Notes: generated by a model not told the origin, from the sequence alone. A DNA stretch of 64,000 nucleotides from Lachnospiraceae bacterium NE2001 (GCA_900110635.1 FOEK01000018.1:1-64000); one strand, 5' to 3'; shown: positions 1 through 9,776, counted from the stretch's first letter. Translations and numbers: made by a program.

Positions 1-480
1 GTTGATGGCTTTGATATCTCTGTATCGCCATCGTAGTACTTTATCTCATACTCTCCATCATAATCAGGGATAGATATCTTATCACTGAAATCATAGGTTG
101 TACCAACATAAACTGGATCCAGATCATCAACGGAAATAACTGTATTATTCTTTAGATCTCTTGGATGAGTAAGTGTAAATCCAAAGGTAAACTCATTTCC
201 AGACTTATCATAAGCTGTGATACTTACATCTGATGGAATACCCTCTACTGCGTCAATAGTAACAACAGCAGTATCTGGATTGTCTCCAGTACCAGCTGTG
301 ATGTCATCACCAGAAAGAGTACTAGTTACGCCATCTGTAACAACTTCAACTCTATCCAGATTTGCATCTGCAATAGTTATGTTAACCTCTTCACCTGTTA
401 CATCATCACCATCTGCTATATCCTTTGACGCCCCATCAACTGTTGGAGTTCCAGAGATAACTGGAGCAGCTGCATCAAAT
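1..480 (-). repeat. Higher-order repeat, copy 2 (1725 nt from copy 1)
   Basis: Bases 1 to about 480 match bases 1726 to about 2205 nearly base for base, with scattered substitutions, at a constant offset of 1725 nt (575 codons, in frame). Between them lies a diverged sister module, so the repeat unit is a pair of modules (A-B-A'...). The match continues out of the left edge. Confidence 0.85.
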
Positions 481-3400
481 ATAATATTTGGAACGACAGG
501 AAGCTCAGTTGAAAGAATTGCCTTATCAGTTTCTGCATCATCATCTGAACGCTTCAGGTAGAAACCAAAGCTGCTATTATAAACTTCGTTTCCGTCTCCA
601 TCATCTACAAAGAGATCACTCTTTGTCAGAGTAAGACTTGTTCCAAATGTTGTTCCTTCGGAAGACTTAATAGTAAAGCCTGAAGCAGGAATAACAGTAA
701 TCTCGTTCTTTGCATAGTTTGTATTAACAACGCCACTAAGACTTACTGAACTCTCAGGTAATGGAAGATAATCTATAACAAAAGCCTTATCTTCTGTGGT
801 TGTTTCTCTATATTTAGCTGTTTCTGAAAGTGAAACCTTGATAGAGTATGTTCCAGGCACTGAAGGCTTCTCAACCTTTCTTCCCTCTTTGAAATACTCT
901 ATTGTCATCTCACCATTATAGTCAGTAGGAACTGTTATCTTATCTGTAAAGTCATAGGTCGTTCCATAATAAACTGTTCCAAGATCTGCGATAGTAACAG
1001 TTGGTTCTACCAAAAGATCTCTTGGATGAGTTAGTGTAAATCCAAATGTAAACTCATTTCCAGACTTATCATAAGCCGTAATACTAACAGCTGCTGGATT
1101 TCCCTCTTCTGCATCAATAGTAACAACTGTGGTATCTGGATTGTCTCCAGTACCCGCTGTGATATCATCACCAGTTAGTGTGTGAGACACATCACCAACT
1201 TCATATACAACCTTATCCAGATTTGTATCTGCAATAGTTATGTTAACTTCTTCACCTGTTACGTCAGCACCATCTGTTATAGACGTCTCTTCGCCATCAA
1301 CTGTTGGCGTTCCAGATATAACTGGAGCATTACTATCAAAGATGACATTCCTTATAGCAGGAAGCTCATCTGACAGTGTAGCCATATCAGTTTCAGCACC
1401 ATCTCTATACTTCAGATAGAAGCATAGATCGTCATTAAACATCTCGCCGCCATCACCATCACTTACATACAGATCACTTCTGCTGAGCGTAAGGCTTGTT
1501 GAAAAGCTAGAATCTGCAAGCGATGACTTTATTGTATAATTTGTTGCTGGTGTTACAGTAACTTCAGTCTTTGCATAATTTCCGTTTGTTAAACCTGAGA
1601 GTGTAATAGCATCTTCAGGTAAAGGAAGATATGAAATACTAAATGGAATCATCTCTGATTCAGCCGACTTGAAGTTATCTGTTTCTGGAGCCACAACCTT
1701 AAAGAAGTAGCTGCCAGGTGCTGCTGTTGATGGCTTTGATATCTCTGTATCGCCATCGTAGTACTTTATCTCATACTCTCCATCATAATCAGGAATAGAT
1801 ATCTTATCGCTGAAATCATAAGTAGTTCCAACATAGATTGGATCCAGATCATCAACAGAAATAACTGTATTATTCTTTAAATCTCTTGGATGAGTAAGTG
1901 TAAATCCAAATGAATAGTCATTTCCAGACTTATCATAAGCTGTGATACTTACATCTGATGGAATACCCTCTACTGCGTCAATAGTAACAACTGCAGTATC
2001 TGGATTTTCTCCAGTACCGGCTGTGATGTTATCACCTGTAAGTGTATGTGACTCACTTCCTACTACGTATATAACCTTATCCAGATTTGCATCCGCAATA
2101 GTTATGTTAACCTCTTCACCTGTTACGTCATCTCCATCTGCTATATCCTTTGACGCCCCATCAACTGTTGGTGTTCCAGATATAACAGGAGCATCAGAGT
2201 CAAATATAATATCTTCCATAATCGGAAGCTGGCTAAGAAGACCTATTCTATCTGTTTCAGCATTATTTGTATTTTTCTTTAAATAATAACCAAGCGCCTC
2301 ATCTATCATTTCATCTATATAGATATCGGACTTAGAGAGAGTAATGCTATCTCCAAATGAAGCCCCATCTTTATCAAGTTTAATCTTATATCCTGTAGGC
2401 GCGTTTACTGTAAATGTATCCTTTGTATAATACGTATTACTAAGGCCAGACACAGTAAGTTCATGCTCAGGTGTATCAAGATACTTAATAGAAAAGCTCT
2501 TTGGACTCGATTCTGTCCCTACATACCTTGTGGTCTCAGAAGCTATAGCCATAACAGTATAGGTTCCAATATTATCAGCTGTTGCATCAGGCTTAGTTAT
2601 TATCTCGGATTCACTGCGATACTGAAGGGTTATCTCGCCATCATAGTTCTCATCCGACTTCTGTATCTTGCTGGTAAAATCATAACTTGTACCAACATAA
2701 ACGTCCCCCAGATTCGCAAGAGAGATAGTATGCTCTATACGATCATTTGGATTCTTTAATGTAAATGAAAATGTCTTTTCATTTCCGGACATATCTATTG
2801 CGGTGATCTCGCAGGTCTTTGGGCTATCCTGTTCTGAATCTATAGTAAGCTTGCAGGTATAGGTTGTACCATCAGCATATACTCCACTGTTAGCCCTTGT
2901 ATATGTCTCACCAAAAGCCGACACCTTCTCAAGATTCTCATCACTAATGTAGATATCTACTGTTTCAGCAGTCACAGTACTTTCATTAACAAATGTCTCA
3001 TCCTCTACATCAACAGTAAACTTTGAAACTGCTGGATCCTGAGAATCAAATACAATATCTGAAAGTTCAGGGAATAGATTATGATAAGTTTGATAAACAG
3101 TCTGAGCACCAGTATCGGTATCCTTCAAACAAAAATCAAGATCCTCGTTAAAACCGCCATAAGACTCCTTATAGTAATCCATTTCTGCTTTTGTGAAGAC
3201 TGTTGTATCTTCAAATACTTCATCACCTTCATTCCTCCTTATCCGGAAGCCTTCTGGTGGAATAATAACAACCTTATCCTTGGCATAATACGTATTTCTA
3301 ACACCAGATATGGTAAAAGGATCTTCTGGAAGGGGCATTAACGCCGTATAGAACTCGAAAATATCTGATTCCCCTTCAAGATAGGTATCATCTTCCTCAG

Positions 3401-4361
3401 CGAAAACCTTAAAATAATAGGTATGCCTATAAGTCATAGCATCCTTCGATATCTCATCTGATCCATCGCTATCTGAATAGTACTTTATGCTCCAGTCTCC
3501 TGAATACCCATCTGAAAAATGGATAAAATCAGCTAAGGTCACATCATAATTTGTTCCATAATAAACATTAATATCACTAGAAGCTGTAATCTCTACTGGA
3601 ACTGGAGGATTCAGCAGATCATAAACAGACATTTCTTCAAAGCTGCCCTGATCAATTGTTGTGGTTTCGCCATCAACACTTATGGTAAATACTGCACCAC
3701 CTGGATTACTTAGTATCGTATCGCTACTAACACTAAATGTACAAGGCACAACATCGCCCACAGAATATCCAGATAATGTAAGAGAATTAGAAACTGAAAC
3801 TGTACCAGAACTTGTGAACCCTTTATTCCAGATTACATTGCTTGCAGTGATAGTACCAGCATTCTGACCACCTTGGGGAGATGTAAAGTTTGTTGCCGTT
3901 ATGGTACCTTCTGAATTATTATATACAGTACCGGCAACATTAAACGAAGTCGAAGAAACCTTACCATAATTAGTGAAACTACTATCTGCTTTGCTTATAT
4001 TTACAGAAGATATAGTAACACCAGCTGTGCTTTCATTGGTTATAAGAATATAATTATCCTTATCACTGAGAGACCCAATAGATCCATAAGCACTGGTATC
4101 AATATCCATCATATTAGGAGATGAAACAGTAAGATATATTATATCAGCATCATTTAACGTAATAGAACCATCCTCCGGATACTCTATTGTATTTCCGGCC
4201 CATAGAACAGTACCTGATGCCACAGTATCTACTTCTAATATAATATCCTCAGCATTAACTCCGCCTTTAAGTGGCACCGAATAAGGCGCACCAAAAGCAA
4301 GTGCTGTAGCAAGACCAACGCTTATTATTCGATTTCTTACTATAATATACTTCTTTTTCAT
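1..4361 (-). CDS. Large secreted Ig-like repeat protein (3' end outside window)
   Basis: An open minus-strand frame runs from ATG at 4361 to the left edge, giving about 1450 residues without a stop. The N-terminus (MKKKYIIVRNRIISVGLATA...) looks like a signal peptide and closely parallels that of the next gene upstream. About 250 residues of Ser/Thr/Asn-rich low-relief sequence follow. Then come modules of about 287 residues, each with a YYGTTYDFTDKI-type segment, a YLPLPE segment, SLTLSRSDLY, a FDSxAPVISGTPTVDG segment, VNITIADxNLDKV and FTLTHPRDL. The tyrosine-glycine-threonine-tyrosine segments resemble MBG/YDG-type bacterial Ig-like domains. Successive modules alternate, so sequence 1725 nt apart is almost identical. 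It is probably a surface adhesin or cell-wall-associated protein; ligand unknown. Being cut, its C-terminal anchor cannot be judged. Confidence 0.8.
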   Translation of the reverse strand, partial: MKKKYIIVRNRIISVGLATALAFGAPYSVPLKGGVNAEDIILEVDTVASGTVLWAGNTIEYPEDGSITLNDADIIYLTVSSPNMMDIDTSAYGSIGSLSDKDNYILITNESTAGVTISSVNISKADSSFTNYGKVSSTSFNVAGTVYNNSEGTITATNFTSPQGGQNAGTITASNVIWNKGFTSSGTVSVSNSLTLSGYSVGDVVPCTFSVSSDTILSNPGGAVFTISVDGETTTIDQGSFEEMSVYDLLNPPVPVEITASSDINVYYGTNYDVTLADFIHFSDGYSGDWSIKYYSDSDGSDEISKDAMTYRHTYYFKVFAEEDDTYLEGESDIFEFYTALMPLPEDPFTISGVRNTYYAKDKVVIIPPEGFRIRRNEGDEVFEDTTVFTKAEMDYYKESYGGFNEDLDFCLKDTDTGAQTVYQTYHNLFPELSDIVFDSQDPAVSKFTVDVEDETFVNESTVTAETVDIYISDENLEKVSAFGETYTRANSGVYADGTTYTCKLTIDSEQDSPKTCEITAIDMSGNEKTFSFTLKNPNDRIEHTISLANLGDVYVGTSYDFTSKIQKSDENYDGEITLQYRSESEIITKPDATADNIGTYTVMAIASETTRYVGTESSPKSFSIKYLDTPEHELTVSGLSNTYYTKDTFTVNAPTGYKIKLDKDGASFGDSITLSKSDIYIDEMIDEALGYYLKKNTNNAETDRIGLLSQLPIMEDIIFDSDAPVISGTPTVDGASKDIADGDDVTGEEVNITIADANLDKVIYVVGSESHTLTGDNITAGTGENPDTAVVTIDAVEGIPSDVSITAYDKSGNDYSFGFTLTHPRDLKNNTVISVDDLDPIYVGTTYDFSDKISIPDYDGEYEIKYYDGDTEISKPSTAAPGSYFFKVVAPETDNFKSAESEMIPFSISYLPLPEDAITLSGLTNGNYAKTEVTVTPATNYTIKSSLADSSFSTSLTLSRSDLYVSDGDGGEMFNDDLCFYLKYRDGAETDMATLSDELPAIRNVIFDSNAPVISGTPTVDGEETSITDGADVTGEEVNITIADTNLDKVVYEVGDVSHTLTGDDITAGTGDNPDTTVVTIDAEEGNPAAVSITAYDKSGNEFTFGFTLTHPRDLLVEPTVTIADLGTVYYGTTYDFTDKITVPTDYNGEMTIEYFKEGRKVEKPSVPGTYSIKVSLSETAKYRETTTEDKAFVIDYLPLPESSVSLSGVVNTNYAKNEITVIPASGFTIKSSEGTTFGTSLTLTKSDLFVDDGDGNEVYNSSFGFYLKRSDDDAETDKAILSTELPVVPNIIFDAAAPVISGTPTVDGASKDIADGDDVTGEEVNITIADANLDRVEVVTDGVTSTLSGDDITAGTGDNPDTAVVTIDAVEGIPSDVSITAYDKSGNEFTFGFTLTHPRDLKNNTVISVDDLDPVYVGTTYDFSDKISIPDYDGEYEIKYYDGDTEISKPS
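1726..2205 (-). repeat. Higher-order repeat, copy 1
   Basis: Partner of bases 1-480 at an offset of 1725 nt. The near identity at both amino-acid and synonymous sites contrasts with the clearly diverged intervening module, which points to recent duplication or gene conversion of a two-module block. Confidence 0.85.
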
Positions 4362-4445
4362 ATCTTAAATACCATCCAGCCTAGTGCAATAAAACAGCTA
4401 CGCTCCTATAGCTTTACATTTCATAACTTTTAAAATGATTGAATA

Positions 4446-7400
4446 TCAATCAACACTTGTAACTGTTCGTCTTCCAGACTTTCTAACATAGAAGCTGTTG
4501 CCGCCGTAATACAGTGTCGAATCAGAATCTACCTTCCAACGTCCTGAGCTGAAGGTGTAAGCATTTCCAGACTCAAGCTCTATGCTTCCAACAGGAACGA
4601 TATTTGTAAACATCCAGCTGGCCATCATAGACACATGAAGGATATATTCATTTCCAGCATCATCGTACGCAGATACTGTACAGCCCTTCTTGCCGCCATC
4701 TGCATCGATTGTAATAGTTGCAGAACCATCCACAACACTTATCTCATCCTCATCAAGATATACCTTGTCGAGATGCTCATCAAAGATGGTAAATGTAACC
4801 TTGTCCGCATAGAACGACTTGGTCAGATCAACTACCTTTCCATCCTGATCCTTGCCAAAAGTACTAAGTGCAGGCTTGACTTTATCAACCTTTATCTCTT
4901 CTTTCATAAGAATCGCATAGGTCTTGGCACCGTCCGACATTCGCTTCAGATAAACTGAACCCATTCCGTCCACATAGTCAATTGCTTCGCTATATGTGCC
5001 ATTCAGCCTGTTTGCTACTGTGTATCCTTCCTTAGCAACTATCTTAACATCACTGACATAGTAATCATTTAATCCCATAGTTCCAACGATTGTATAAGCA
5101 TCACTTGGAGCCTCCAGATATGAGATAGTAAACTTCTTCTCAGCTGTTGCGCTAAGATATTTATCTGTCTCAGGAACTATTGCTTTAATCACATAATCAC
5201 CAGGCTCAACCGGCTTAACATCTTCGAACTCACTAGTTGCATCATCTTTTTTGAAGGTAAATGTTATATCCTCTGCACCATTTGAATTAGTAGATGCTGT
5301 TGGTGCATAGTTTACTCCATAATACTGGTCAGGAAGATCAACTGTAAGAGTTGCCTCAAGCTTTTCACCAGGAGCTGCTGGTGCTTCGCCTTCTGAACCT
5401 GCAGCTGAACCACCATCAGCGGTATTTTCGCCATTTGCATCTTCGCCAGTTCCGCCTTCGCCAGATGTTTCCTCTCCGTTTCCACCTTCGCCTTCTTCTG
5501 TTTCTTCGGATTCCTCTTTCTCAGACTCCTTATCAGGATCAATAATCTTAAATGATGCTATGCAGCTTGATGCCTCATACATTTCAGTCTCAGGAATAGT
5601 AACTCTGAGCATATACTCTCCCGCTAAAGTAGGAGCAGTTTTCTCATACGCATCATTTGGTGCCTGAGTAGCCTTATATTCAAATACAGCATCTTTTTTA
5701 CCATTAGAATCCGTTGTAAGAACAGGTGCAACTGCTTCTCCAACATTTATATCAGAAATTTTTACAGACGAAGCAGCTGTCCTTTTATTTATATCAAATG
5801 TATCTCGACATACGATCTCGGAATACTTTAATGTTTCAGGTACTGTAGCTCTGACCGTATACTTTCCTGCCTTTACAGGCTTATCAGGTGAAAATGTATC
5901 ATCATCTGCAGCACTTTCCTTATACTCAAATCTTGGTGTACCATTAGATTCTGTCTCAACTACAGGTGTATAATTATCACCCACAAATAAATCATCTACT
6001 GAAACAGTAGCCAGAGTTGATACCAAAGGATATTTCAGGGTGAACTCGCTGGAGGTTGTGCGACCTGCCAGGTCATACACTATAAGGTTGATATCCTTTA
6101 CTTCTCCCCATTCTCCTTCAATAGTGCCCTCACCTGTAGTTGATCCGGTAAAATCAACTGTATCGATCAGTTCATCCTTTGCAGCATCATATATAACTGC
6201 CTTTTCAAGGTTATCATCATCTACAGAGAACACGACCTTCTTTGCCTCGACCACATCTCCATCTTCAATCGATGACTCAACTCCATCTACCATAACAATA
6301 CCTGATAATTCAGGATCATCCTCATCAAAGACAAGATCCATAAGTTCAGGCATTATAGCGGCAATAGTCTCATTCCCGGCAGTTTCTGCCAAGTCGCGCT
6401 TTCTCTTAAAGCTTACCCAGGTATCCACATTAAAATTTGCGCCATTATCAGTATAAAGATCTGCTCTTGAAAGTGATACACTATCTGCAAAATCAAATCC
6501 TCCAATACCAACCTTCATCTTATAGGTTGATGCTGGCGTAAGTGTAACTGTATCTGCAACGTACTTTCCATTGCTTACTCCGCTCAGAGTAACATATTTA
6601 TTTCCTGATGCCTTGTCCACCTCTGAAAATGGAAGATAGATAATATCAAATTCACCATTCTGCATTGACTTGTCTTCACGATATGAGTAATGTGCAGGAG
6701 CATATGCAAACACACGGTAATTTCCTACAGCCGTCGGTTTTTCAGAAGACTGAGTACCTTCAGAATCAATATATATAAGATATGGTGTACCGTGATAACC
6801 GGATGCTGTACTGATCTTGTTACTAAAATCATATTCCGCACCGTAATACACTTCCTCATCAAACTCTTCAAGCTCTATTTCAGGATCATCAAAGAGAGAG
6901 ATCGCATCAACATTATTTACTGGTCCTGTTACAGAGGTTTCAGCATCTCCAAGCTGAAGATGAAAAAGAACGCCTCCACTAGTTGTTATCTTAGTACCCG
7001 GTTGAGCTACTACAGTTCCATAAGGGCCTAAGCTTCCCATTTCAAAAGAATCTGTTACTACGATTTTTGAGCTCCCTGTATCAGAGAATCCAATGTCATC
7101 CGGAAGGACAACAGAAGGAGCGCTAATTGTTCCGTAGTTTACAAAACTACTGCTATCTGACCAATGGAACAAACTCATATCCAGACTTCCACTATAAGAA
7201 ACTGTTCCACCATTAGTTATTTTGCCATAATTTTCATCGTCGCCATAATAAACTAGGTTACCATCTGAACCTACGATGATGTCCCCGTCGTTATCAAGTC
7301 GTCCACTATATGTGCCGTATATATATATTGTTCCATTGTTAACTATCCAGGAATCACACGTACCGTAAATATAACAGAGACCAGTTACATCAAGTGAAAC

Positions 7401-7709
7401 ACCAGTACTGGCATTTTCTTCAATTGTAAGGGTTGCAGGTTGATATACCGAAACAGCTTCAACAATAACACTTTTTAATTCGCCATTCTCATAATAGTTT
7501 AGCGTTGCATTGTCACTTGCAGTTCCAGTAGTAAGAGTTGCACTTCCAGAGTTGATTATTGCGGATGTATCTGAAATCTCAACTGCTGGTGTACTATCTG
7601 CCGCAATTACTGTATTCATTTTACTATCGAAAAATGAATATGATACAAGCATAGAAAATGCAAGAACTATACTTATTATTCTATTCTTAAGATAATACTT
7701 TTTTACCAT
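4446..7709 (-). CDS. Secreted Ig-like module protein, paralogue of the downstream gene
   Basis: 1087 residues from ATG at 7709. An upstream in-frame GTG at 7718 is possible, but an AGGTG ribosome site lies six bases before the ATG. The N-terminus has a basic segment and a hydrophobic stretch ending near AADS, a likely signal peptide. Residues about 40-250 are Gly/Ser/Asn-rich; then come a YYGAEYDFSNKI Ig-like segment and the same module order as the neighbouring gene (YLPFSE, LSGVSNGKY, VSLSRADLYTD, LVFDEDDPELSG, FSVDDDNLEKAV). Three shorter VGDNYTP/VGEAVAP/YYGVNYAPT repeats follow, interrupted by an acidic Glu/Gly/Ser linker around residues 735-790. The C-terminus carries a short SGRWKVDSDSTLYYGG segment and no LPXTG motif. 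Probable surface protein, function unknown; the paralogy suggests tandem gene duplication. Confidence 0.8.
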   Translation of the reverse strand: MVKKYYLKNRIISIVLAFSMLVSYSFFDSKMNTVIAADSTPAVEISDTSAIINSGSATLTTGTASDNATLNYYENGELKSVIVEAVSVYQPATLTIEENASTGVSLDVTGLCYIYGTCDSWIVNNGTIYIYGTYSGRLDNDGDIIVGSDGNLVYYGDDENYGKITNGGTVSYSGSLDMSLFHWSDSSSFVNYGTISAPSVVLPDDIGFSDTGSSKIVVTDSFEMGSLGPYGTVVAQPGTKITTSGGVLFHLQLGDAETSVTGPVNNVDAISLFDDPEIELEEFDEEVYYGAEYDFSNKISTASGYHGTPYLIYIDSEGTQSSEKPTAVGNYRVFAYAPAHYSYREDKSMQNGEFDIIYLPFSEVDKASGNKYVTLSGVSNGKYVADTVTLTPASTYKMKVGIGGFDFADSVSLSRADLYTDNGANFNVDTWVSFKRKRDLAETAGNETIAAIMPELMDLVFDEDDPELSGIVMVDGVESSIEDGDVVEAKKVVFSVDDDNLEKAVIYDAAKDELIDTVDFTGSTTGEGTIEGEWGEVKDINLIVYDLAGRTTSSEFTLKYPLVSTLATVSVDDLFVGDNYTPVVETESNGTPRFEYKESAADDDTFSPDKPVKAGKYTVRATVPETLKYSEIVCRDTFDINKRTAASSVKISDINVGEAVAPVLTTDSNGKKDAVFEYKATQAPNDAYEKTAPTLAGEYMLRVTIPETEMYEASSCIASFKIIDPDKESEKEESEETEEGEGGNGEETSGEGGTGEDANGENTADGGSAAGSEGEAPAAPGEKLEATLTVDLPDQYYGVNYAPTASTNSNGAEDITFTFKKDDATSEFEDVKPVEPGDYVIKAIVPETDKYLSATAEKKFTISYLEAPSDAYTIVGTMGLNDYYVSDVKIVAKEGYTVANRLNGTYSEAIDYVDGMGSVYLKRMSDGAKTYAILMKEEIKVDKVKPALSTFGKDQDGKVVDLTKSFYADKVTFTIFDEHLDKVYLDEDEISVVDGSATITIDADGGKKGCTVSAYDDAGNEYILHVSMMASWMFTNIVPVGSIELESGNAYTFSSGRWKVDSDSTLYYGGNSFYVRKSGRRTVTSVD

Positions 7710-7730
7710 ACCATTCACCTTTTATTTCAA

Positions 7731-7836
7731 ACACCTCATCAGTCAGCTTCGCTGACAGCTTCCTCTCGTCTGCCGACTCGGTCAATCGGCCTAAACCGTG
7801 TGCCACTGGCACACAGGCCGTCCTCAAGGGGAAGCC
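7731..7836 (-). repeat. Dispersed hairpin repeat, long form (copy A)
   Basis: Begins ACACCTCATC on the plus strand and ends with the GGAAGCC that overlaps the TAG stop of the FecR-like gene. It holds a TTCG-loop hairpin (GTCAGC/GCTGAC arms), an inserted segment of about 58 nt with its own GTGTGCC/GGCACAC hairpin, and a terminal CTCAAGGGG segment. Related copies lie at 13641, 40141 and 44686. Confidence 0.85.
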
Positions 7837-8741
7837 TACTTCCACTCTATGGTTGTATCCTTGTTTACCTTCTTGGAGAAATCCCAATCCCAGCTACCAG
7901 ATGCTGCAGGAGTCAGAGTAGGTTCTACTGCCTTGCCGCCTCTCTCTATGGTCTGAGTTCCAAATACTTTACCATCATAGACGAAGGTAACTGTAACAAT
8001 ACTGTTGAGATACTTCTCCAGCTCATCTCTTGCGATATCAAGATCACGGCCATCACTGAGAGCCTTATCAAGAAGTTCAATAACTGACTCAGGAAGATCA
8101 GAGTAATCAATATCTCTTGGAGGAGATACGTAATCCACAGTGTTATCATCCTCGTAGATAAGGACCTCCTTGCCCTTTTCGATAGTGACCTCGTTGTCTG
8201 CTACATCGCCATTCTTATAAATCAGGCGAGATGCAACTTTTCCTTCAAATACAGAAACTCTTGTATACTTTATTCCATTTTCTTCGTAAACTTCTACACG
8301 GAAAATAGTGCCGCGAACGGACATTGTAGAATTTGGGGTATTAACCTCGTAAGACGAACCTTCAGAAAGCTTGTTCTGAATGTCATTTGTGATAGCACCG
8401 CTCTTTAGCTCGATAGTTGTCTTGCTTGTGTCGCTGCTGCCAGTTGCATTTAACACGAGCTCAGTGCCTTCTTCTAGATGAATATATTTGTCCTCGTCTG
8501 CCAGAAGCACCAGCTTGCCCTCATCAAGGGCAACTGTATCACCTGACTCAAGAACCATGTTGTTATACGGCTCGATGTTGCCGATATCCTGTCTTGTGAC
8601 GCTTGCTTTACCGGAATATTCATAGACCTTGAGTATTCTGTATGCATCCTTTCGAAAGACCGTGAGGAATAGCACCAGTGCTACTATAATAGCTACTAGA
8701 ACTCCCGCAGTTATTACAATAATAGTCTTCTTTTTATCCAT
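7836..8741 (-). CDS. FecR-domain membrane-anchored protein with C-terminal InlB-type repeat
   Basis: 301 residues, ATG at 8741 preceded by a GGGTG ribosome site. Residues 5-30 form one transmembrane helix (VITAGVLVAIIVALVLFLTV), so the rest is extracytoplasmic. Residues about 60-200 resemble the FecR beta-rich domain: they contain GDTVALDEGKLVLL, GTELVLNATG, a TPNSTMSVRGTIFRV core and VFEGKV. The C-terminal 55 residues (VTFVYDGKVFGTQTIERGG ... WDWDFSKKVNKDTTIEW) match the Listeria/Bacteroides-type beta-grasp repeat. In Gram-negatives FecR relays signals to sigma factors, but many Firmicute proteins carry only the fold. Position directly upstream of two large secreted Ig-like proteins suggests a shared cell-surface role. 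It has its own promoter and is separated from the next gene by hairpin repeat A. Confidence 0.75.
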   Translation of the reverse strand: MDKKKTIIVITAGVLVAIIVALVLFLTVFRKDAYRILKVYEYSGKASVTRQDIGNIEPYNNMVLESGDTVALDEGKLVLLADEDKYIHLEEGTELVLNATGSSDTSKTTIELKSGAITNDIQNKLSEGSSYEVNTPNSTMSVRGTIFRVEVYEENGIKYTRVSVFEGKVASRLIYKNGDVADNEVTIEKGKEVLIYEDDNTVDYVSPPRDIDYSDLPESVIELLDKALSDGRDLDIARDELEKYLNSIVTVTFVYDGKVFGTQTIERGGKAVEPTLTPAASGSWDWDFSKKVNKDTTIEWK

Positions 8742-8790
8742 ACCATTTCACCCTTTGCCTAAAGATTTCCGGCAACAAAGTCACCTTTCT

Positions 8791-8819
8791 ACGTTACACT
8801 AATGTTATTATATTGTCAA
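8791..8819 (-). promoter_or_regulatory. Candidate sigma-A promoter for the FecR-like gene
   Basis: On the minus strand TTGACA (8814-8819), 17 nt, then TAACGT (8791-8796). An alternative TATAAT lies at 8807-8812. The perfect -35 is the main support. Confidence 0.45.
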
Positions 8820-8868
8820 TATATTTTTTAATAAAATGGAGTCATATATTTTTTAATAAAATGGAGTC
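8819..8868 (-). repeat. Perfect 25-bp tandem duplication at a gene 3' end
   Basis: The 25-mer at 8819-8843 is repeated exactly at 8844-8868. The right copy encodes the last codons and stop (WTPFY, TAA) of the methyltransferase gene. The left copy is non-coding and abuts the FecR -35 hexamer. Confidence 0.95.
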
Positions 8869-9776
8869 CAGCGTGCAGTTGAACCACAAGGAAGGATGAG
8901 ACCCGTGTCTCTGACCATAAGTCCGATATCCTCGGAGGTTACTATTCCGCCGTGAGCCTTGATAACAGTCTCACCTATCATATAGTTAAGTACAGCCGGT
9001 GACAGACCTGTGGTGTACATGTTGATCAGATATATGATGGCATCATCGGCCAGTATCTGACTGGTCAACTGAATGAGCTCGAAGATGTTGTCCTCCATCT
9101 TCCACATTTCACCCTTAGGACCGCGGCCATAAGATGGCGGATCCATAATTATAACGTGATACTTATTGCCACGCCTTATCTCCCGCTCCACAAACTTGAT
9201 GCAGTCATCAATGAGCCAGCGGATCGGCGCCTCCTCCAGGCCAGATGACTTGGCGTTCTCCTTTGCCCAGCCAGTCATACCCTTGGACGCATCCACATGA
9301 GTCACCTTTGCACCAGCCATAGCTGCAGCAAGGGTAGCACCACCCGTATAAGCAAAAAGATTCAGGGCCTTTATCTCAGTTGATTCACCCTTCTCACTTC
9401 TGGAAGCTATCTCTGCTTTTATGGTCTCAAATATATAATCCCAGTTTGCTGCCTGCTCCGGAAAGATTCCTGTATGCTTGAAGGAAAAAGGCTTCAGGTT
9501 AAATGTCATAATATCACTTCCTGTGATTCCTTCACTTGGAAGCTGATACTGAACCTGCCACTCCTCTGGTAAACTGAAAAACTCCCACTCGCCACCGCCA
9601 CGACTACTTCTATGATAGTGACCATTTAGAGACTTCCACTCCTTTGATCTATGCTTTGTGCTCCAGATAACCTGTGGATCCGGTCTGAGAAGAATATACT
9701 CTCCCCATCTTTCAAGCTTTTCTCCATCGGTGCAATCCAACACCTCATAATCTTTCCATCTGTCTGCTAATATCAT
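8853..9776 (-). CDS. RlmI-family SAM-dependent (rRNA) methyltransferase
   Basis: 307 residues starting at ATG 9776, chosen because a GAGG ribosome site lies five bases upstream; the longer GTG start at 9821 has none. Class I methyltransferase of the RlmI/RlmK type (Methyltrans_SAM family): HTGIFPEQ at 101-108 is the GxFxDQR-like segment of this family, LNLFAYTGG (138-146) is SAM motif I, and DPPSYGRGP (212-220) is motif IV, typical of enzymes that methylate ring positions of pyrimidines or purines in 23S rRNA. The PUA domain found at the N-terminus of E. coli RlmI is not evident. It acts in the cytoplasm; the exact base is unknown. The gene's last 25 bp are tandemly duplicated. Confidence 0.8.
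   Translation of the reverse strand: MILADRWKDYEVLDCTDGEKLERWGEYILLRPDPQVIWSTKHRSKEWKSLNGHYHRSSRGGGEWEFFSLPEEWQVQYQLPSEGITGSDIMTFNLKPFSFKHTGIFPEQAANWDYIFETIKAEIASRSEKGESTEIKALNLFAYTGGATLAAAMAGAKVTHVDASKGMTGWAKENAKSSGLEEAPIRWLIDDCIKFVEREIRRGNKYHVIIMDPPSYGRGPKGEMWKMEDNIFELIQLTSQILADDAIIYLINMYTTGLSPAVLNYMIGETVIKAHGGIVTSEDIGLMVRDTGLILPCGSTARWTPFY

Noticed and set aside
5312-5545. Frames on both strands inside the acidic linker of the Ig-like gene
   Set aside because: Low-complexity codons give chance open frames; neither has a ribosome site.
7687-7887. 66-residue minus-strand frame between the FecR-like and Ig-like genes
   Set aside because: It runs through hairpin repeat A, overlaps both neighbours and has no ribosome site or recognisable sequence.
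8789-8800. 12-mer AGTGTAACGTAG shared by the leaders of the FecR-like gene and the tubulin-like gene (53740-53751)
   Set aside because: Shared 12-mers are expected by chance in 64 kb, and the distance to each -10 box differs.
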